Below, piece by piece: positions 25,194 to 32,984 of a stretch of DNA of 64,000 bases. Position numbers and translations under genes: made by a program. The notes under the pieces were generated by a model that worked only from the letters and a program-made list of their open reading frames with translations, was not told the origin of the DNA and made no database searches. The stretch covers positions 83,414 to 147,413 of the forward strand of contig NZ_CDCE01000010.1 in NCBI RefSeq assembly GCF_000819805.1. The letters run 5' to 3'. Position 1 is the first letter of the stretch; each line of letters opens with the position of its first letter. Origin of the DNA: Aeromonas diversa CDC 2478-85 (GTDB lineage Bacteria > Pseudomonadota > Gammaproteobacteria > Enterobacterales > Aeromonadaceae).

Positions 25194-26117
25194 ATGATGA
25201 AAGCACTGGAAATCACGGAACTGAGAAAAACCTACCCGGGAGGCGTCGAGGCGCTCAAGGGGATCGATCTCTGCGTCGAGGAGGGAGACTTCTTCGCCCT
25301 GCTGGGCCCCAATGGCGCGGGCAAGTCGACCACCATCGGCATCATCAGCTCGCTCGTGAACAAGAGCGCCGGCCAGGTGAAGGTGTTTGGCCATGACATC
25401 GACCGGGATCTGGAGAAGGCCAAGGCCCAGCTCGGCCTGGTACCCCAGGAGTTTAACTTCAGCCAGTTCGAGAAGGTCGGACAGATCGTCATCAACCAGG
25501 CGGGCTTCTACGGTGTGCCGCGTGCCGAGGCGAAGATCCGCGCCGAGAAGTACCTGCGCCAGCTCGACCTGTGGGAGAAGCGGGACATGCAGGCGCGCAC
25601 CCTCTCCGGGGGCATGAAGCGGCGCCTGATGATAGCCCGCGCCCTGATGCACGAGCCGAGGCTCCTCATCCTCGACGAACCGACCGCCGGGGTCGACATC
25701 GAGATCCGCCGCTCCATGTGGCAGTTCTTGCGCGATCTCAACCGCCAGGGGGTGACCATCATACTCACCACCCACTATCTGGAAGAGGCCGAGATGCTGT
25801 GCCGCAACATCGGCATCATCGACAAGGGCCGGCTTATCGAGAATACCAGCATGAAGTCCCTGCTCGGCAAGCTCGGTCGCGAGACCTTCCTGCTCGATCT
25901 GACGGCCGAATGCCCGGCGGCCCTCGAGCTGCCCGGCTATCACTGCCGCTGTGTCGACAGCCGCACCCTGGAGGTGGAGCTCGACAAGAGCCAGACCCTC
26001 AACGGCCTCTTCGCCGCCCTGAGCGAGTTGGGGATCGGGGTGCAGAGCATGCGTAACAAGGCCAACCGGCTCGAGGAGCTGTTTGTGCGTCTGGTGGAAG
26101 AGGGGAGAAAAGCATGA
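25194..26117 (+). CDS. yadG: ABC transporter ATP-binding protein YadG
   Basis: The 307-residue ATPase has Walker A GPNGAGKST, a signature LSGGMKRRL, Walker B LLILDEPTAGVD and an H-loop TTHYLEE, plus the C-terminal extension of the ABC-2 exporter class. It overlaps yadH by four bases. Substrate unknown. In E. coli the same pair also lies close to hpt. Confidence 0.93.
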   Translation: MMKALEITELRKTYPGGVEALKGIDLCVEEGDFFALLGPNGAGKSTTIGIISSLVNKSAGQVKVFGHDIDRDLEKAKAQLGLVPQEFNFSQFEKVGQIVINQAGFYGVPRAEAKIRAEKYLRQLDLWEKRDMQARTLSGGMKRRLMIARALMHEPRLLILDEPTAGVDIEIRRSMWQFLRDLNRQGVTIILTTHYLEEAEMLCRNIGIIDKGRLIENTSMKSLLGKLGRETFLLDLTAECPAALELPGYHCRCVDSRTLEVELDKSQTLNGLFAALSELGIGVQSMRNKANRLEELFVRLVEEGRKA

Positions 26118-26887
26118 ATTCGCAGGCCTACTGGATCGCCTTCAAGAGCATTCTGGCCAAGGAGGTCACCCGTTTTACCCGCATCTGGGTACAGACCCTG
26201 GTGCCGCCGGCCATCACCATGAGCCTCTACTTCGTCATCTTCGGCAACCTCATAGGGTCGCGCATCGGCGAGATGGGCGGCTTTAGCTATATGGAGTTCA
26301 TCGTGCCCGGCCTCATCATGATGTCGGTCATCACCAACTCCTACTCCAACGTGGCCTCTTCCTTCTACAGCGCCAAGTTTCAGCGCAACGTGGAAGAGCT
26401 GCTGGTGGCCCCGGTGCCCAACTACGTCATCATCGCCGGCTTTGTCGGGGGCGGCGTGGCCCGCGGTCTCTGCGTGGGGCTGATCGTGACCCTGGTGTCG
26501 CTCTTCTTCGTGCCGCTGCAGATCCATCATCTCTTCAGCGTCTGCGTCACCGTGCTGCTCACCTCCATCGTCTTCTCCCTGGGCGGGCTTATCAATGCGG
26601 TGTTCGCCAAGAGCTTCGACGATATCAGCATCATTCCCACCTTCGTGCTGACGCCGCTCACCTACCTGGGCGGCGTCTTCTACTCCATCACCCTGCTGCC
26701 CCAATTTTGGCAGGGGGTGTCCCAGGTCAACCCCATCATCTACATGGTCAACGCGTTCCGTTACGGCTTTCTCGGCATCTCGGACGTGCCGCTGACCACG
26801 GCCTACCTCATCATCGGTGGCTTCATCGTTGCCCTCTATACCCTGGCCTGGTGGCTGGTCTCGCGCGGCATCGGTTTGCGCCACTGA
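26114..26887 (+). CDS. yadH: ABC-2 type transporter permease YadH
   Basis: The 257-residue membrane protein has six predicted segments and the ABC-2 pattern VKDLxR-like TRIWVQTLVPPAITMSLYFVIFGNLIG at the N-terminus and LTPLTYLGGVFYSITLLP before the last helices. Length equals E. coli YadH. It forms an exporter with YadG, probably for a small molecule or lipid; not established. Confidence 0.93.
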   Translation: MNSQAYWIAFKSILAKEVTRFTRIWVQTLVPPAITMSLYFVIFGNLIGSRIGEMGGFSYMEFIVPGLIMMSVITNSYSNVASSFYSAKFQRNVEELLVAPVPNYVIIAGFVGGGVARGLCVGLIVTLVSLFFVPLQIHHLFSVCVTVLLTSIVFSLGGLINAVFAKSFDDISIIPTFVLTPLTYLGGVFYSITLLPQFWQGVSQVNPIIYMVNAFRYGFLGISDVPLTTAYLIIGGFIVALYTLAWWLVSRGIGLRH

Positions 26888-26905
26888 GGCGGGTTTGCAA
26901 GGAAC

Positions 26906-26929
26906 AAGGCGCTGCGGCGCCTTTTTTAT
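26906..26929 (+). terminator. Rho-independent terminator after yadH
   Basis: AAGGCGC, TGCG, GCGCCTT followed by TTTT. Confidence 0.88.
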
Positions 26930-27070
26930 GCGTGTCGCACCGGCTCGACCCTGACAAGGGGCGGTCGCACCGCCCATATCCTTCATTTTCGTGGGGTCGA
27001 TCATCATGGGGTGGATTGTCAAACGACGACAAGTTGTTAGACTAGTTGCCTACCCATTAAGAGGTGTTTT

Positions 27071-27490
27071 ATGGCGTGGCGCCTTCCCGCCCGACTGCTT
27101 CTGGGGGGCTTTTTCCTCCTCTCGGCGATCTTCAAGACCCTCTCTCCCGCCCTCTTCGTGCAGCAGATCGATGCCTTCGGGCTGGTGTGGTCTTCGCTGC
27201 AACCCGCGGTGGCCTGGGGGGTGATCGCCCTGGAGGCGTTGGCGGGCGGCGCAGTGATCATGGGGCGGCGCTGGGGCGTCTGGCTGATGATCGCTCTGCT
27301 GCTGATGTTTATCGCCGTGCTCGGATACGGCGTCGCCATCGGTCTCGACATCGCTTGCGGGTGCCTCGGCAAAGCCGATCTGGGCTCATTGCCTCAGGCT
27401 ATCGGGCGCGATCTGCTGATGCTGGCCATGGCGGCCGCTCTGCTCTTTCCATCTCGCCCCTTCTCTCTCCCAACCAAGGAAGTGTCATGA
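27071..27490 (+). CDS. DoxX/MauE-like membrane protein
   Basis: The 139-residue protein has four membrane helices and a cytoplasmic-side loop with a CGC pair (GLDIACGCLGKADLG). This is the layout of MauE/DoxX redox-linked membrane proteins, which help disulphide chemistry in the periplasm. It overlaps the rhodanese gene by four bases (ATGA), so the two probably act together. Family assignment is moderate. Confidence 0.7.
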   Translation: MAWRLPARLLLGGFFLLSAIFKTLSPALFVQQIDAFGLVWSSLQPAVAWGVIALEALAGGAVIMGRRWGVWLMIALLLMFIAVLGYGVAIGLDIACGCLGKADLGSLPQAIGRDLLMLAMAAALLFPSRPFSLPTKEVS

Positions 27491-28014
27491 TGAAAACCCG
27501 TTCCCTCTCCCTGCTCGCCTCGCTGGTGGCGGCCTCCCTGATGCTGGGCGGCTGTGGTGACAATCAGTTCGAGCAGGAGGTCAAACTGGAGCAGAGTGCG
27601 GTGCAGCTGGCCAACGAGACGGCGCAGGGCCACTACCAGCTGATGACGGTGGCCGAGCTCAAGGGGCGTATGGACAAAGGGGAGGCCATGGTCATCCTCG
27701 ATACCATGCCGCTCGATGCTTCTTACAAGAAGGGGCACATTCCGGGGGCCAAGAACTTCGTCTTCGTCAAAGAGGCCAAGGCCGAGCCGGTCTGGAGCGA
27801 GATAGTGGAAGGGGAGGGGAGCGAGGCGCAGCTGCTGGCCCTGCTCGGTGAGGACAAGGATCGCCCCCTGGTGATCTATTGCGGCTTCGTTCAGTGCGGG
27901 CGCAGCCATAACGCCGCGGCCTGGGCCGTGGCTCAGGGGTATCGCCAGGTCTATCGGGTGCCGGGTGGCATCTTTGCCTGGAAAGGGGCCGGTTACCCCC
28001 TCGCTACCGACTAA
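27487..28014 (+). CDS. Rhodanese-like lipoprotein
   Basis: The 175-residue product has a lipobox (LMLGGCGDN, Cys23 or so) and one rhodanese domain with the active-site loop VIYCGFVQCGRSHNAA, longer than the usual six-residue loop and with a second Cys. SYKKGHIPGAKNF is the upstream family motif. It is likely tethered to a membrane facing the periplasm. Coupling to the MauE-like gene suggests periplasmic sulphur or disulphide transfer. Confidence 0.82.
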   Translation: MMKTRSLSLLASLVAASLMLGGCGDNQFEQEVKLEQSAVQLANETAQGHYQLMTVAELKGRMDKGEAMVILDTMPLDASYKKGHIPGAKNFVFVKEAKAEPVWSEIVEGEGSEAQLLALLGEDKDRPLVIYCGFVQCGRSHNAAAWAVAQGYRQVYRVPGGIFAWKGAGYPLATD

Positions 28015-28018
28015 ACGA

Positions 28019-28043
28019 AAGACCCGCCATCCGGCGGGTCTCT
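28019..28043. terminator. Terminator between rhodanese and panC
   Basis: AGACCCGCC, AT, CCGGCGGGTCT forms a strong stem; it is followed on plus by CTTCTT. It separates convergent genes. Confidence 0.75.
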
Positions 28044-28091
28044 TCTTGGTCAGCCTCCGGCCCGCAGCGGGCAGAGGCGAGGGCGTGCGCG

Positions 28092-28940
28092 TTACAGGGC
28101 GACGCACTGATTGTCGATGAGGCGTGCCTTGCCCAGGAAGGCGGCCATCAGGATCACCGCCTCGCGGCTCTGCTCATCGAGCGGGAGCAGGGTGCGGGCA
28201 TCGACGATGTCGATGGCGTCGGTCTTGAAGCCCGCCTGGTCCAGGGCGCGGGCGCCGTCGCGCACCAGGGCCTCGAGGTCACGCTCGCCGGCGGCCAGTC
28301 GGCTCGCCAGGGTTTGCATCACCTGGGCCAGGGTCGGGGCGATGGCGCGCTCGGCAGCGGTGAGGTAGCCGTTGCGTGACGAGAGGGCCAGGCCATCGTC
28401 GGCGCGCACCGTGGGCACGCCGACGATCTCGATGGGCATGGCCATGTCGTCGACCATCTGGCGAATGAGCGCCAGCTGCTGAAAGTCTTTCTGACCGAAA
28501 CAGGCCACGTCGGGCTGCACCAGGTTGAAGAGCTTGGTGACGACCGTGCTGACGCCGCGGAAATGGCCTGGGCGCAGGGCGCCTTCCAGCAGGGCAGACA
28601 GACCCGGCACCTCGACGAAGGTCTGGTTGGCCAGCCCCTTGGGATACATCACCTCCGGGGTTGGGGTGAACACCAGATCGGCGCCGGCGGCGCGCAGGGC
28701 GTCGCAGTCCTGCTCCAGGGTGCGCGGGTAGTTGGCCAGATCCTCGGCCCGGTCGAACTGCATGGGGTTGACGAAGATGCTCACCACCACGCGCTCGGCG
28801 CGGGCGCGGGCCTCGGCCACCAGGGTCAGGTGCCCCTGGTGCAGGTTGCCCATGGTGGGCACGAAGGCGATGCGCTCGCCGGCGCGGCGCCAGGCGCCAA
28901 GGGTGGAACGAAGATCGGCGATCTGTGAGACAACCAGCAT
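28092..28940 (-). CDS. panC: Pantothenate synthetase
   Basis: The 282-residue enzyme joins pantoate and beta-alanine. It has the HxGH motif within [16 protein letters not shown] (residues about 27-42), [10 protein letters not shown] and the KMSKS-like ALSSRNGYL segment. It is the last gene of gluQ-pcnB-folK-panB-panC on the minus strand. Confidence 0.97.
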   Translation of the reverse strand: MLVVSQIADLRSTLGAWRRAGERIAFVPTMGNLHQGHLTLVAEARARAERVVVSIFVNPMQFDRAEDLANYPRTLEQDCDALRAAGADLVFTPTPEVMYPKGLANQTFVEVPGLSALLEGALRPGHFRGVSTVVTKLFNLVQPDVACFGQKDFQQLALIRQMVDDMAMPIEIVGVPTVRADDGLALSSRNGYLTAAERAIAPTLAQVMQTLASRLAAGERDLEALVRDGARALDQAGFKTDAIDIVDARTLLPLDEQSREAVILMAAFLGKARLIDNQCVAL

Positions 28941-28957
28941 GAGATGAACTCCTAAGC

Positions 28958-28978
28958 TAAGGGGGCCTGTGGCCCCCT
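28958..28978 (-). other. Perfect hairpin between panB and panC
   Basis: AGGGGGCC, TGT, GGCCCCCT lies in the 42-base gap between the two genes. No T-tract follows, so it may stabilise panB mRNA or limit readthrough. Confidence 0.6.
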
Positions 28979-28982
28979 GATG

Positions 28983-29777
28983 TCAGTTGAAGCAGTGCTC
29001 CGGGCCGGGGAAGGTCCCCTCGGCCACTTCCTTGATATAGAGGCGGACCGCGCCACGCAGGTCGCCACCCTGGATCAGGAAGTTCTTGGTGAACTTGGGC
29101 ACATAGCCAGAGGTGATGCCGAAGGCGTCGTGCATCACCAGGATCTGGCCGTCGGTGACCGGGCCGGCACCGATGCCGATCACCGGGATGCGCAGGGCCT
29201 TGGTGATGCGCTCGGCCAGGGAGACCGGCACGCACTCGAGCACCAGCAGCTGGATCCCGGCCTCTTGCAGGGCCAGGGCCTGGCGGTAGATCTCCTGGGC
29301 CTGGAACTCGTCACGCCCCTGCACCTTGAAGCCGCCGAAGACGTGCACCGACTGGGGAGTCAGCCCCAGGTGGCCGCACACCGGCACCCCGTTGCGGGTC
29401 AGGTGGCGAATGGAGTCACACAGCCACTCGCCCCCCTCCATCTTGACCATGCGCGCACCGGCGGCCATCAGGCGGGCGGCGTTCTGGTAGGTCTGCTCCG
29501 GGGTGGCGTAGCTCATGAAGGGCAGGTCGGCGATGACCAGGGACTTCTCGGCACCGCGGGCCACGCAGCGGGTGTGATAGACCATCTCGTCCATGTTGAC
29601 GGCGAGGGTATCGTCGCCCCCTTGCAGCACCATGCCGAGGGAGTCGCCGATGAGCAGCACATGGGCTCCCTCGTCGTCGAACAGCTTGGCGAAGCTGGCG
29701 TCATAGGCGGTGATGGCGGTGAACTTCTGTCCCTCCTGCTTCATCTTCAGCAGGGTGGCGGTGGTGATCTTGCTCAT
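28983..29777 (-). CDS. panB: 3-methyl-2-oxobutanoate hydroxymethyltransferase
   Basis: The 264-residue enzyme makes ketopantoate from ketoisovalerate. Metal-binding residues in [29 protein letters not shown] and EGG/KMEGGEW are present, with the catalytic Glu in VLECVP. The gene lies nine bases after folK. Confidence 0.97.
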   Translation of the reverse strand: MSKITTATLLKMKQEGQKFTAITAYDASFAKLFDDEGAHVLLIGDSLGMVLQGGDDTLAVNMDEMVYHTRCVARGAEKSLVIADLPFMSYATPEQTYQNAARLMAAGARMVKMEGGEWLCDSIRHLTRNGVPVCGHLGLTPQSVHVFGGFKVQGRDEFQAQEIYRQALALQEAGIQLLVLECVPVSLAERITKALRIPVIGIGAGPVTDGQILVMHDAFGITSGYVPKFTKNFLIQGGDLRGAVRLYIKEVAEGTFPGPEHCFN

Positions 29778-29785
29778 AAAGGCTC

Positions 29786-30283
29786 CTACACGGCAGGGGC
29801 CGGCGCCACGACCATGAGGCCGTTACGCGGGCACTGGGCAACCAGATCTGACAGGGACGAGCCACAGGGCAAGCTGAGACGGGGGGCTACTTCGTGCAGG
29901 GGGAGCAGCACAAACTCCCGAACCTTCATGCCGTAGTGGGGCACGGTGAGACGCTCGTGCTCGATGACGGTGTCACCATAGAGCAGCAGATCGAGATCCA
30001 GGGTGCGGGGCCCCCAGCGCTCATCCTTGCGAACACGTCCCTGTTCCAATTCGATACGTTGCAGTTCATCCAGCAGCGCCAGGGGGGCGAGGGCAGTCTC
30101 CAGGCCGACCACGGCGTTGACGTAGTCGGGCTGGTCCTGCGGCCCCATGGGCCGGCTGGCATAGAAAGATGACGCCAGTACCAGTCGGCTCTCTGTCACC
30201 TGGCGCAGGGCCTCGACGGCGCGCTGCGCCTGCTCGAGGGGGGCGTCCAGGTTGGAGCCGATGGCGACGAAGGCGAGGGTCAT
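29786..30283 (-). CDS. folK: 6-hydroxymethyl-7,8-dihydropterin pyrophosphokinase
   Basis: The 165-residue folate enzyme shows [16 protein letters not shown] at the N-terminus and the diagnostic [20 protein letters not shown] with the metal-binding Asp pair, then [16 protein letters not shown]. Its ATG shares one base with the pcnB stop codon (TAATG), so translation is coupled. Confidence 0.97.
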   Translation of the reverse strand: MTLAFVAIGSNLDAPLEQAQRAVEALRQVTESRLVLASSFYASRPMGPQDQPDYVNAVVGLETALAPLALLDELQRIELEQGRVRKDERWGPRTLDLDLLLYGDTVIEHERLTVPHYGMKVREFVLLPLHEVAPRLSLPCGSSLSDLVAQCPRNGLMVVAPAPAV

Positions 30284-31695
30284 TACTCGGTGGCCGGCTT
30301 GCGGCGACGCGGACGACGCCGGCGGTTGCTGCGCTTCTTCTCACCGCGCGGCTCGTCACGGCTGGCGTCCCGTTGCAGCTGCTGACGCGACTCGGGGGCG
30401 GACTCCACATAGCGCTCCCACCAGCTGGCCAGCTCACCGAGGCCTCGTTCGACCCGGTTGCGCAGCAGCAGGAAGTCGTAGGCGGCGCGGAACTTGGGGT
30501 GCTCCATGGCGCGTTCGGGGTGGCGTCCCTGGCGACGGGTCAGACGGGTCTGCAAGGCCCAGATGTCGCGAATGTCGGTGGTGAAGCGGCGTGGCACTGC
30601 GATGACGCGGGTCTGGTTATCCAGCACCTCGTTGACCGCCATCATGAAGGCGTCGTGCCAGGGCAGGCCACTCTCGTTCTCCAGCACCCGGGCACGGCTC
30701 TCGACCGGTCCCCACAACAGGGCGGCGTAGATGAAGGCAGGGGTGACGCGCTTGTCGTCCTGCACCCGCTTGTCGGTATCGATCAGCGCCTGCTCGATGA
30801 AGCGCTCGCAGACCGAGTCCCCGTTCGGGGTCAGCAGCGGAGTCAGCTGCGGGAAGAGTTGCTGGAACAGGTTGTAGTCGCGCAGCTGGCGATAGGTCTC
30901 CAGGGCATGACCGGCCAGGAACAGCTTGAGGGTCTCCTCGAACAGGCGGGCCGCCGGGATATCCTGCAACAGGGGCGCCAGCTCGCGGATCGGCGCCGCG
31001 GTGCGCGGGCTTATCTGCATATCGAGCTTGGCGGCAAAGCGCACCGCCCGCAGCATTCGTACCGGGTCTTCCCGGTAGCGGGTCTCGGGGTCACCGATGA
31101 GCTCCAGGCGACGGGCCTGCAGATCCTCCAGGCCCCCTGCGAAGTCGTGCAGGGTGAAGTCCTTGGCGCTGTAGTAGAGGGCGTTGACGGTGAAGTCGCG
31201 GCGCTCGGCATCCTCTTCGATGGTGCCGTAGACGTTGTCGCGCAGCAGCATCCCCTCTTCGCTCTGGGCGGAGATGTGACGGCTGTTGTTCACCTGATGG
31301 TGGTGGCCGCGGAAGGTGGCCACCTCGATCACGTCGCGGCCAAACACGATGTGAGCAAGACGGAAGCGGCGGCCGATGAGACGGCAGTTGCCGAACAGGG
31401 CCTTGATCTGCTCCGGGGTCGCCTCGGTGGCGATGTCGAAGTCCTTCGGCATCTTCCCGAGCAGCAGGTCACGGACGCCACCACCGACCAGATAGGCCTC
31501 GTAGCCGGCCTTGTTCAGGCGGTAGAGTACCTTGAGCGCATTCTCGCTGATCTCCTTGCGCGAGATGGAATGCTCATCGCGGGAGAGGATGCGGCGTTCA
31601 TGGATGACGGGGGCTTGCTGCTCGGATTCCATCGGCATGCCGCCCTCTTCCTTGCCTAGCACCTTGCGGCAAAAGTTTGCGATCTGGGAAAAAAT
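30283..31695 (-). CDS. pcnB: Poly(A) polymerase I, probable AUU start
   Basis: The enzyme adds 3' poly(A) tails to RNA. The nucleotidyltransferase signature [27 protein letters not shown] is near residues 60-90, and the C-terminus is a basic tail ([14 protein letters not shown]). By homology translation should begin at [11 protein letters not shown], which here is an ATT codon at 31695-31693 preceded by GAGGT at five bases; no ATG, GTG or well-placed SD fits better. A TTG at 31731 lacks an SD, and the first ATG at 31635 would lose conserved residues. E. coli pcnB is also known to start at AUU. The product would be 470 residues. Confidence 0.93.
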   Translation of the reverse strand: MFSQIANFCRKVLGKEEGGMPMESEQQAPVIHERRILSRDEHSISRKEISENALKVLYRLNKAGYEAYLVGGGVRDLLLGKMPKDFDIATEATPEQIKALFGNCRLIGRRFRLAHIVFGRDVIEVATFRGHHHQVNNSRHISAQSEEGMLLRDNVYGTIEEDAERRDFTVNALYYSAKDFTLHDFAGGLEDLQARRLELIGDPETRYREDPVRMLRAVRFAAKLDMQISPRTAAPIRELAPLLQDIPAARLFEETLKLFLAGHALETYRQLRDYNLFQQLFPQLTPLLTPNGDSVCERFIEQALIDTDKRVQDDKRVTPAFIYAALLWGPVESRARVLENESGLPWHDAFMMAVNEVLDNQTRVIAVPRRFTTDIRDIWALQTRLTRRQGRHPERAMEHPKFRAAYDFLLLRNRVERGLGELASWWERYVESAPESRQQLQRDASRDEPRGEKKRSNRRRRPRRRKPATE

Positions 31696-31778
31696 GGTAC
31701 ACCTCGATAACTCTGTTTGACGGGAGGCCAAAAAATAGCGGCCTATGATAGCTCAGGCCCGACCAAATGAAAAACCAT

Positions 31779-32660
31779 CTAGCCCGTCACGGGCGATGGC
31801 AGGCTGATCCGGTGCGGTACCCGTGCCAGTTGCCAGTGGTGGATGGCCCACTCGAGCAGCCGGGCCGGCGGGGCCCCGTGCAGATCGCCGGGGGCCGGAT
31901 GGCCGAGAAAGGCCAGTGCCGCCAGCAGAGGGGCGCCGGGGTCGTCCGGCAGGGCTCGGGCATGGTTCTGCTTGGAGAGCTTGTTGCCATCGGGCTGCAC
32001 CGCCAGCGGCAGGTGCACCCAGGCGGGGACGGCGGCACCCAGGCGCTGATAGAGGGCTATCTGGCGCACCGTGGGCTCGAGCAAGTCGGCCCCGCGCACC
32101 ACCTCAGTGATGCCGCTGTCCATGTCGTCGATGACCACGGCCAGGTTGTAGGCGTAGAGACCGTCGCGCCGGCGCACGATGAAGTCTTCTCCGGCCAGGG
32201 CCGGTGCCACCTCGATACGCCCTTGCAGGGTATCGTCGAAGTGATAAACCGGGTGGCGCTGGCGCAGTCGGGCGGCGCAGCCCGCCGGGCCGAGCCCCAG
32301 CTCGCGGCAGGTGCCGGGATAGAGGCCGCCGGCGGCCGCTATCTCGCGCCGGGTGCAGCGACACCAGTAGAGATCGCCGCTCTGGTAGAGGCGTTCGATG
32401 ATCTCGTCGTAACGGGCATGGCGCCGGCTCTGGTACATCACCTCCCCATCCCAGGTCAGGCCGTAGCGCTCCAGGGTGCGCAGAATCAGGTCGCTCGCCC
32501 CCGCCATCTCGCGCGGCGGGTCTATGTCCTCGATGCGAACCAGCCACTGTCCTCCCTGGGCTCGTGCCTGCAGATAGCTGCCAAGGGCCGCCACCAGGGA
32601 GCCGAAGTGAAGGGGGCCGGAGGGGGAGGGGGCGAAACGCCCGACATAGGGTGGTGTCAT
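31779..32660 (-). CDS. gluQ: Glutamyl-Q tRNA(Asp) synthetase
   Basis: This 293-residue GluRS-like enzyme glutamylates queuosine in tRNA-Asp. FAPSPSGPLHFGSLVAALGSYLQAR carries the HIGH-like motif, CRCTRREIAAAGGLYPGTCRE has the zinc-site cysteines, and NKLSKQNHA is the KMSKS equivalent. It lacks the anticodon-binding domain of GluRS. It is upstream of pcnB on the same strand. In many gammaproteobacteria dksA precedes gluQ; here no dksA is present in that place. Confidence 0.95.
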   Translation of the reverse strand: MTPPYVGRFAPSPSGPLHFGSLVAALGSYLQARAQGGQWLVRIEDIDPPREMAGASDLILRTLERYGLTWDGEVMYQSRRHARYDEIIERLYQSGDLYWCRCTRREIAAAGGLYPGTCRELGLGPAGCAARLRQRHPVYHFDDTLQGRIEVAPALAGEDFIVRRRDGLYAYNLAVVIDDMDSGITEVVRGADLLEPTVRQIALYQRLGAAVPAWVHLPLAVQPDGNKLSKQNHARALPDDPGAPLLAALAFLGHPAPGDLHGAPPARLLEWAIHHWQLARVPHRISLPSPVTG

Positions 32661-32691
32661 GGTGTCAAGGAAGTCGTCGCGCGGTTGGGGT

Positions 32692-32704
32692 ATGCATTCT
32701 GCGC
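32692..32704 (+). promoter_or_regulatory. Possible enhancer half-palindrome (LuxO-like)
   Basis: ATGCATTCTGCGC matches seven of ten defined bases of TTGCA-N3-TGCAA, the Vibrio LuxO site. It lies about 75-85 bases before the predicted start of the first candidate small RNA, an ordinary distance for a sigma-54 activator. The match is weak and could be chance. Confidence 0.2.
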
Positions 32705-32750
32705 CCCTGACAGAAAAACTCAAGCCTGCTCGCCATCGACCTTGGGAGAG

Positions 32751-32766
32751 TGGCACGCATCTTGTA
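32751..32766 (+). promoter_or_regulatory. Sigma-54-like promoter P1
   Basis: TGGCACG-CATC-TTGTA has the full -24 element TGGCACG and correct spacing; the -12 element is TTGT instead of TTGC. Predicted start is near 32777, exactly before a 7-bp stem-loop. Confidence 0.5.
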
Positions 32767-32776
32767 ATGCTGCTGG

Positions 32777-32863
32777 GCTGTGGATGGCAGCATCCACCCT
32801 TGCTCTTGGCGAATCCGTTCGCCTTCCGTCATGGTTTGGCCGCCTTTGGGCGGCCATTTTTTT
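32777..32863 (+). ncRNA. Candidate sigma-54-dependent small RNA 1 (~87 nt)
   Basis: No protein gene fits this plus-strand unit. From the predicted start it has three perfect stem-loops: GTGGATG/CATCCAC with a GCAG loop (32780-32797), GGCGAA/TTCGCC with a TCCG loop (32808-32823), and the terminator (32838-32863). Between the second and third lies an unpaired stretch, TTCCGTCATGGTTT. The overall plan (5' stem-loop, single-stranded seed, terminator) is that of Hfq-binding small RNAs. The seed can pair with the litR start region (AUGAUGGAA, nine pairs with one G-U). Expression and targets are inference. Confidence 0.5.
32838..32863 (+). terminator. Rho-independent terminator of candidate sRNA 1
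   Basis: GGCCGCC, TTTG, GGCGGCC, then A and seven T. The T-tract is on the plus strand only, and no plus-strand protein gene lies upstream. Confidence 0.93.
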
Positions 32864-32885
32864 ACGTGGCGCCGATGTTGGGGGT

Positions 32886-32901
32886 TGGCACGGGACCTGC
32901 A
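32886..32901 (+). promoter_or_regulatory. Sigma-54-like promoter P2
   Basis: TGGCACG-GGAC-CTGCA matches the consensus TGGCACG-N4-TTGCA at all but one base, with GG and GC at the required 12-base distance. Predicted start is near 32911, immediately before a stem-loop, as for P1. Confidence 0.6.
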
Positions 32902-32910
32902 AACTCTTCG

Positions 32911-32981
32911 GCGTCCTGCCCGCAGGATGTGTGTGTTCATTTCAGGTATTGGACTGGCCAGCCGGCCAGTCCGTTTTTTTT
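32911..32981 (+). ncRNA. Candidate sigma-54-dependent small RNA 2 (~70 nt)
   Basis: It has a 5' hairpin (TCCTG/CAGGA, loop CCCG, at 32913-32926), an unpaired GU-rich and U-rich stretch (TGTGTGTGTTCATTTCAGG), then a perfect terminator. It has the same plan as candidate 1 but no obvious sequence identity to it. Part of the unpaired stretch, TTTCAGGTATTGG, could pair with the litR leader (CCAATA and GAAA around a 3-base mismatch). No open frame of note is present. Confidence 0.5.
32951..32981 (+). terminator. Rho-independent terminator of candidate sRNA 2
   Basis: GGACTGGCC, AGCC, GGCCAGTCC is a perfect 9-bp stem followed by G and eight T on the plus strand. The reverse strand has no T-tract after the stem, so it is not the terminator of the convergent dehydrogenase gene. 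Confidence 0.93.
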
Positions 32982-32984
32982 ACC

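Noticed and set aside
32665-32940. 91-codon minus frame between gluQ and the dehydrogenase, possible dksA remnant
   Set aside because: No DksA zinc-finger cysteines or coiled coil; it crosses two strong terminators and looks like antisense noise.
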